Source of the DNA: Ichthyophis bannanicus
Taxonomy: Eukaryota; Chordata; Amphibia; Gymnophiona; Ichthyophiidae
Direction of reading: 5' to 3'
Assembly: GCA_033557465.1 (NCBI GenBank)
Contig: CM066033.1
Location: forward strand, 1,244,231,523 to 1,244,295,522
Length of the DNA: 64,000 nucleotides
Part shown: positions 63,803 through 64,000 of the stretch, piece after piece
Layout of the letters: each line of letters starts with the position of its first letter
Numbering within the stretch: position 1 is the stretch's first letter
Notes under the pieces: model-generated
The model's input: only the letters and a program-made list of their open reading frames with translations
Told to the model about the DNA's origin: nothing
Database searches by the model: none
Position numbers and translations under genes: made by a program

Positions 63803-64000
63803 ATCTTCATGATCTTAACCCTCCTCAGCAAGTAAAGGATGTGCTTTATGCTTCCAGGAAGCCTTCCACAAGACGCTCTTATGCTTTTAAGTGGAAGAGG
63901 TTTACCATATGGTGTTCACAGAAGGGGGAGTATCTCCTTCATTTATCCAATGCAGGGCTTAAGACTAACTCGGTAAGAGTCCATTTGAGTGCTATTGCAG
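63803..64000 (+). pseudogene. D10 tyrosine recombinase, N-terminal part at window end
   Basis: DLHDLNPPQQVKDVLYASRK, STRRSYAFKWKRFTIWC, then a deletion relative to D9 (about 15 residues missing before YLLHLSNAGLKTNSVRVHLS). The catalytic part lies outside the window. Confidence 0.8.

Larger units (their letters stand above)
59722..64000 (+). mobile_element. D10: DIRS copy of family B, cut by window end
   Basis: Starts ATCTCCAGAAACAAGCAGG at 59722, as in D9, and runs through ITR, gag, pol and the first part of YR in the same order. It is more decayed than D9. The right end lies outside the window. Confidence 0.9.

Noticed and set aside
1..64000. CRISPR arrays, bacterial operons or toxin systems
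   Set aside because: No regularly spaced repeats, no bacterial-type gene arrangement; all coding remnants are eukaryotic retroelement proteins.

Overview
The window reads as vertebrate intergenic DNA made almost entirely of retrotransposons. I find no host gene, no tRNA or rRNA gene and no CRISPR array. About two thirds of it (roughly 42 kb) is DIRS-type tyrosine-recombinase retrotransposons. The rest is CR1-like and L1-like LINEs, one Penelope-like element, tRNA-derived SINE pieces and two palindromic elements. Several DIRS subfamilies next to CR1 copies with a TTCTTATG-type tail suggest an amphibian, possibly a caecilian. This is an inference from repeat content only; another DIRS-rich vertebrate is possible.

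I number the DIRS copies D1 to D10. D1 (1-1990) is the right half of a copy. D2 (10038-21647) contains a second complete copy, D3 (13809-19400), inserted in its methyltransferase region, and a SINE in its recombinase gene. D4 (24160-30198) is complete and sits in the tail of a minus-strand SINE/LINE. D5 (about 32145-35736) is an old, badly decayed right part. D6 (36085-40262) is a left part that ends abruptly against D7 (40263-42707), which lacks its left end and is interrupted by D8 (42708-45137). D9 (47716-53340) and D10 (59722 to the window end) belong to a second, clearly different family (B); D1 to D8 form family A. Between D9 and D10 lies a full-length minus-strand L1-like element (53514-59503) with target-site duplications.

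Other regions: 1991-2436 carries an L1-like ORF1 tail; 2437-4350 is an L1-like element with ORF1 only; 4351-5973 is unassigned apart from a perfect hairpin at 5110-5206; 5974-6168 is a palindromic MITE; 6177-7835 is CR1-like (minus); 7850-9660 is an L1-like ORF2 fragment (minus); 21840-24145 is a decayed Penelope-like element; 45138-47410 is another ORF1-only L1-like remnant with a CR1 inside it.

Each full DIRS copy has the same plan: inverted terminal repeat (ITR), gag, pol with reverse transcriptase (RT), RNase H and a methyltransferase-like domain (MT), tyrosine recombinase (YR), an internal complementary region (ICR) holding the reverse complement of both termini joined as in a circle, then the right ITR. 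In the known DIRS model the RNA is copied into circular DNA using the ICR as bridge, and the YR integrates the circle without target duplication. The junctions here agree with that. The most unusual item is D3, where a 440-bp deletion removed the MT domain and joined RT, RNase H and YR in one open frame of 799 residues. Also notable is a short inverted repeat around an AGGTAAG core near the right end of both families, which is also a near-perfect outward-facing splice donor.
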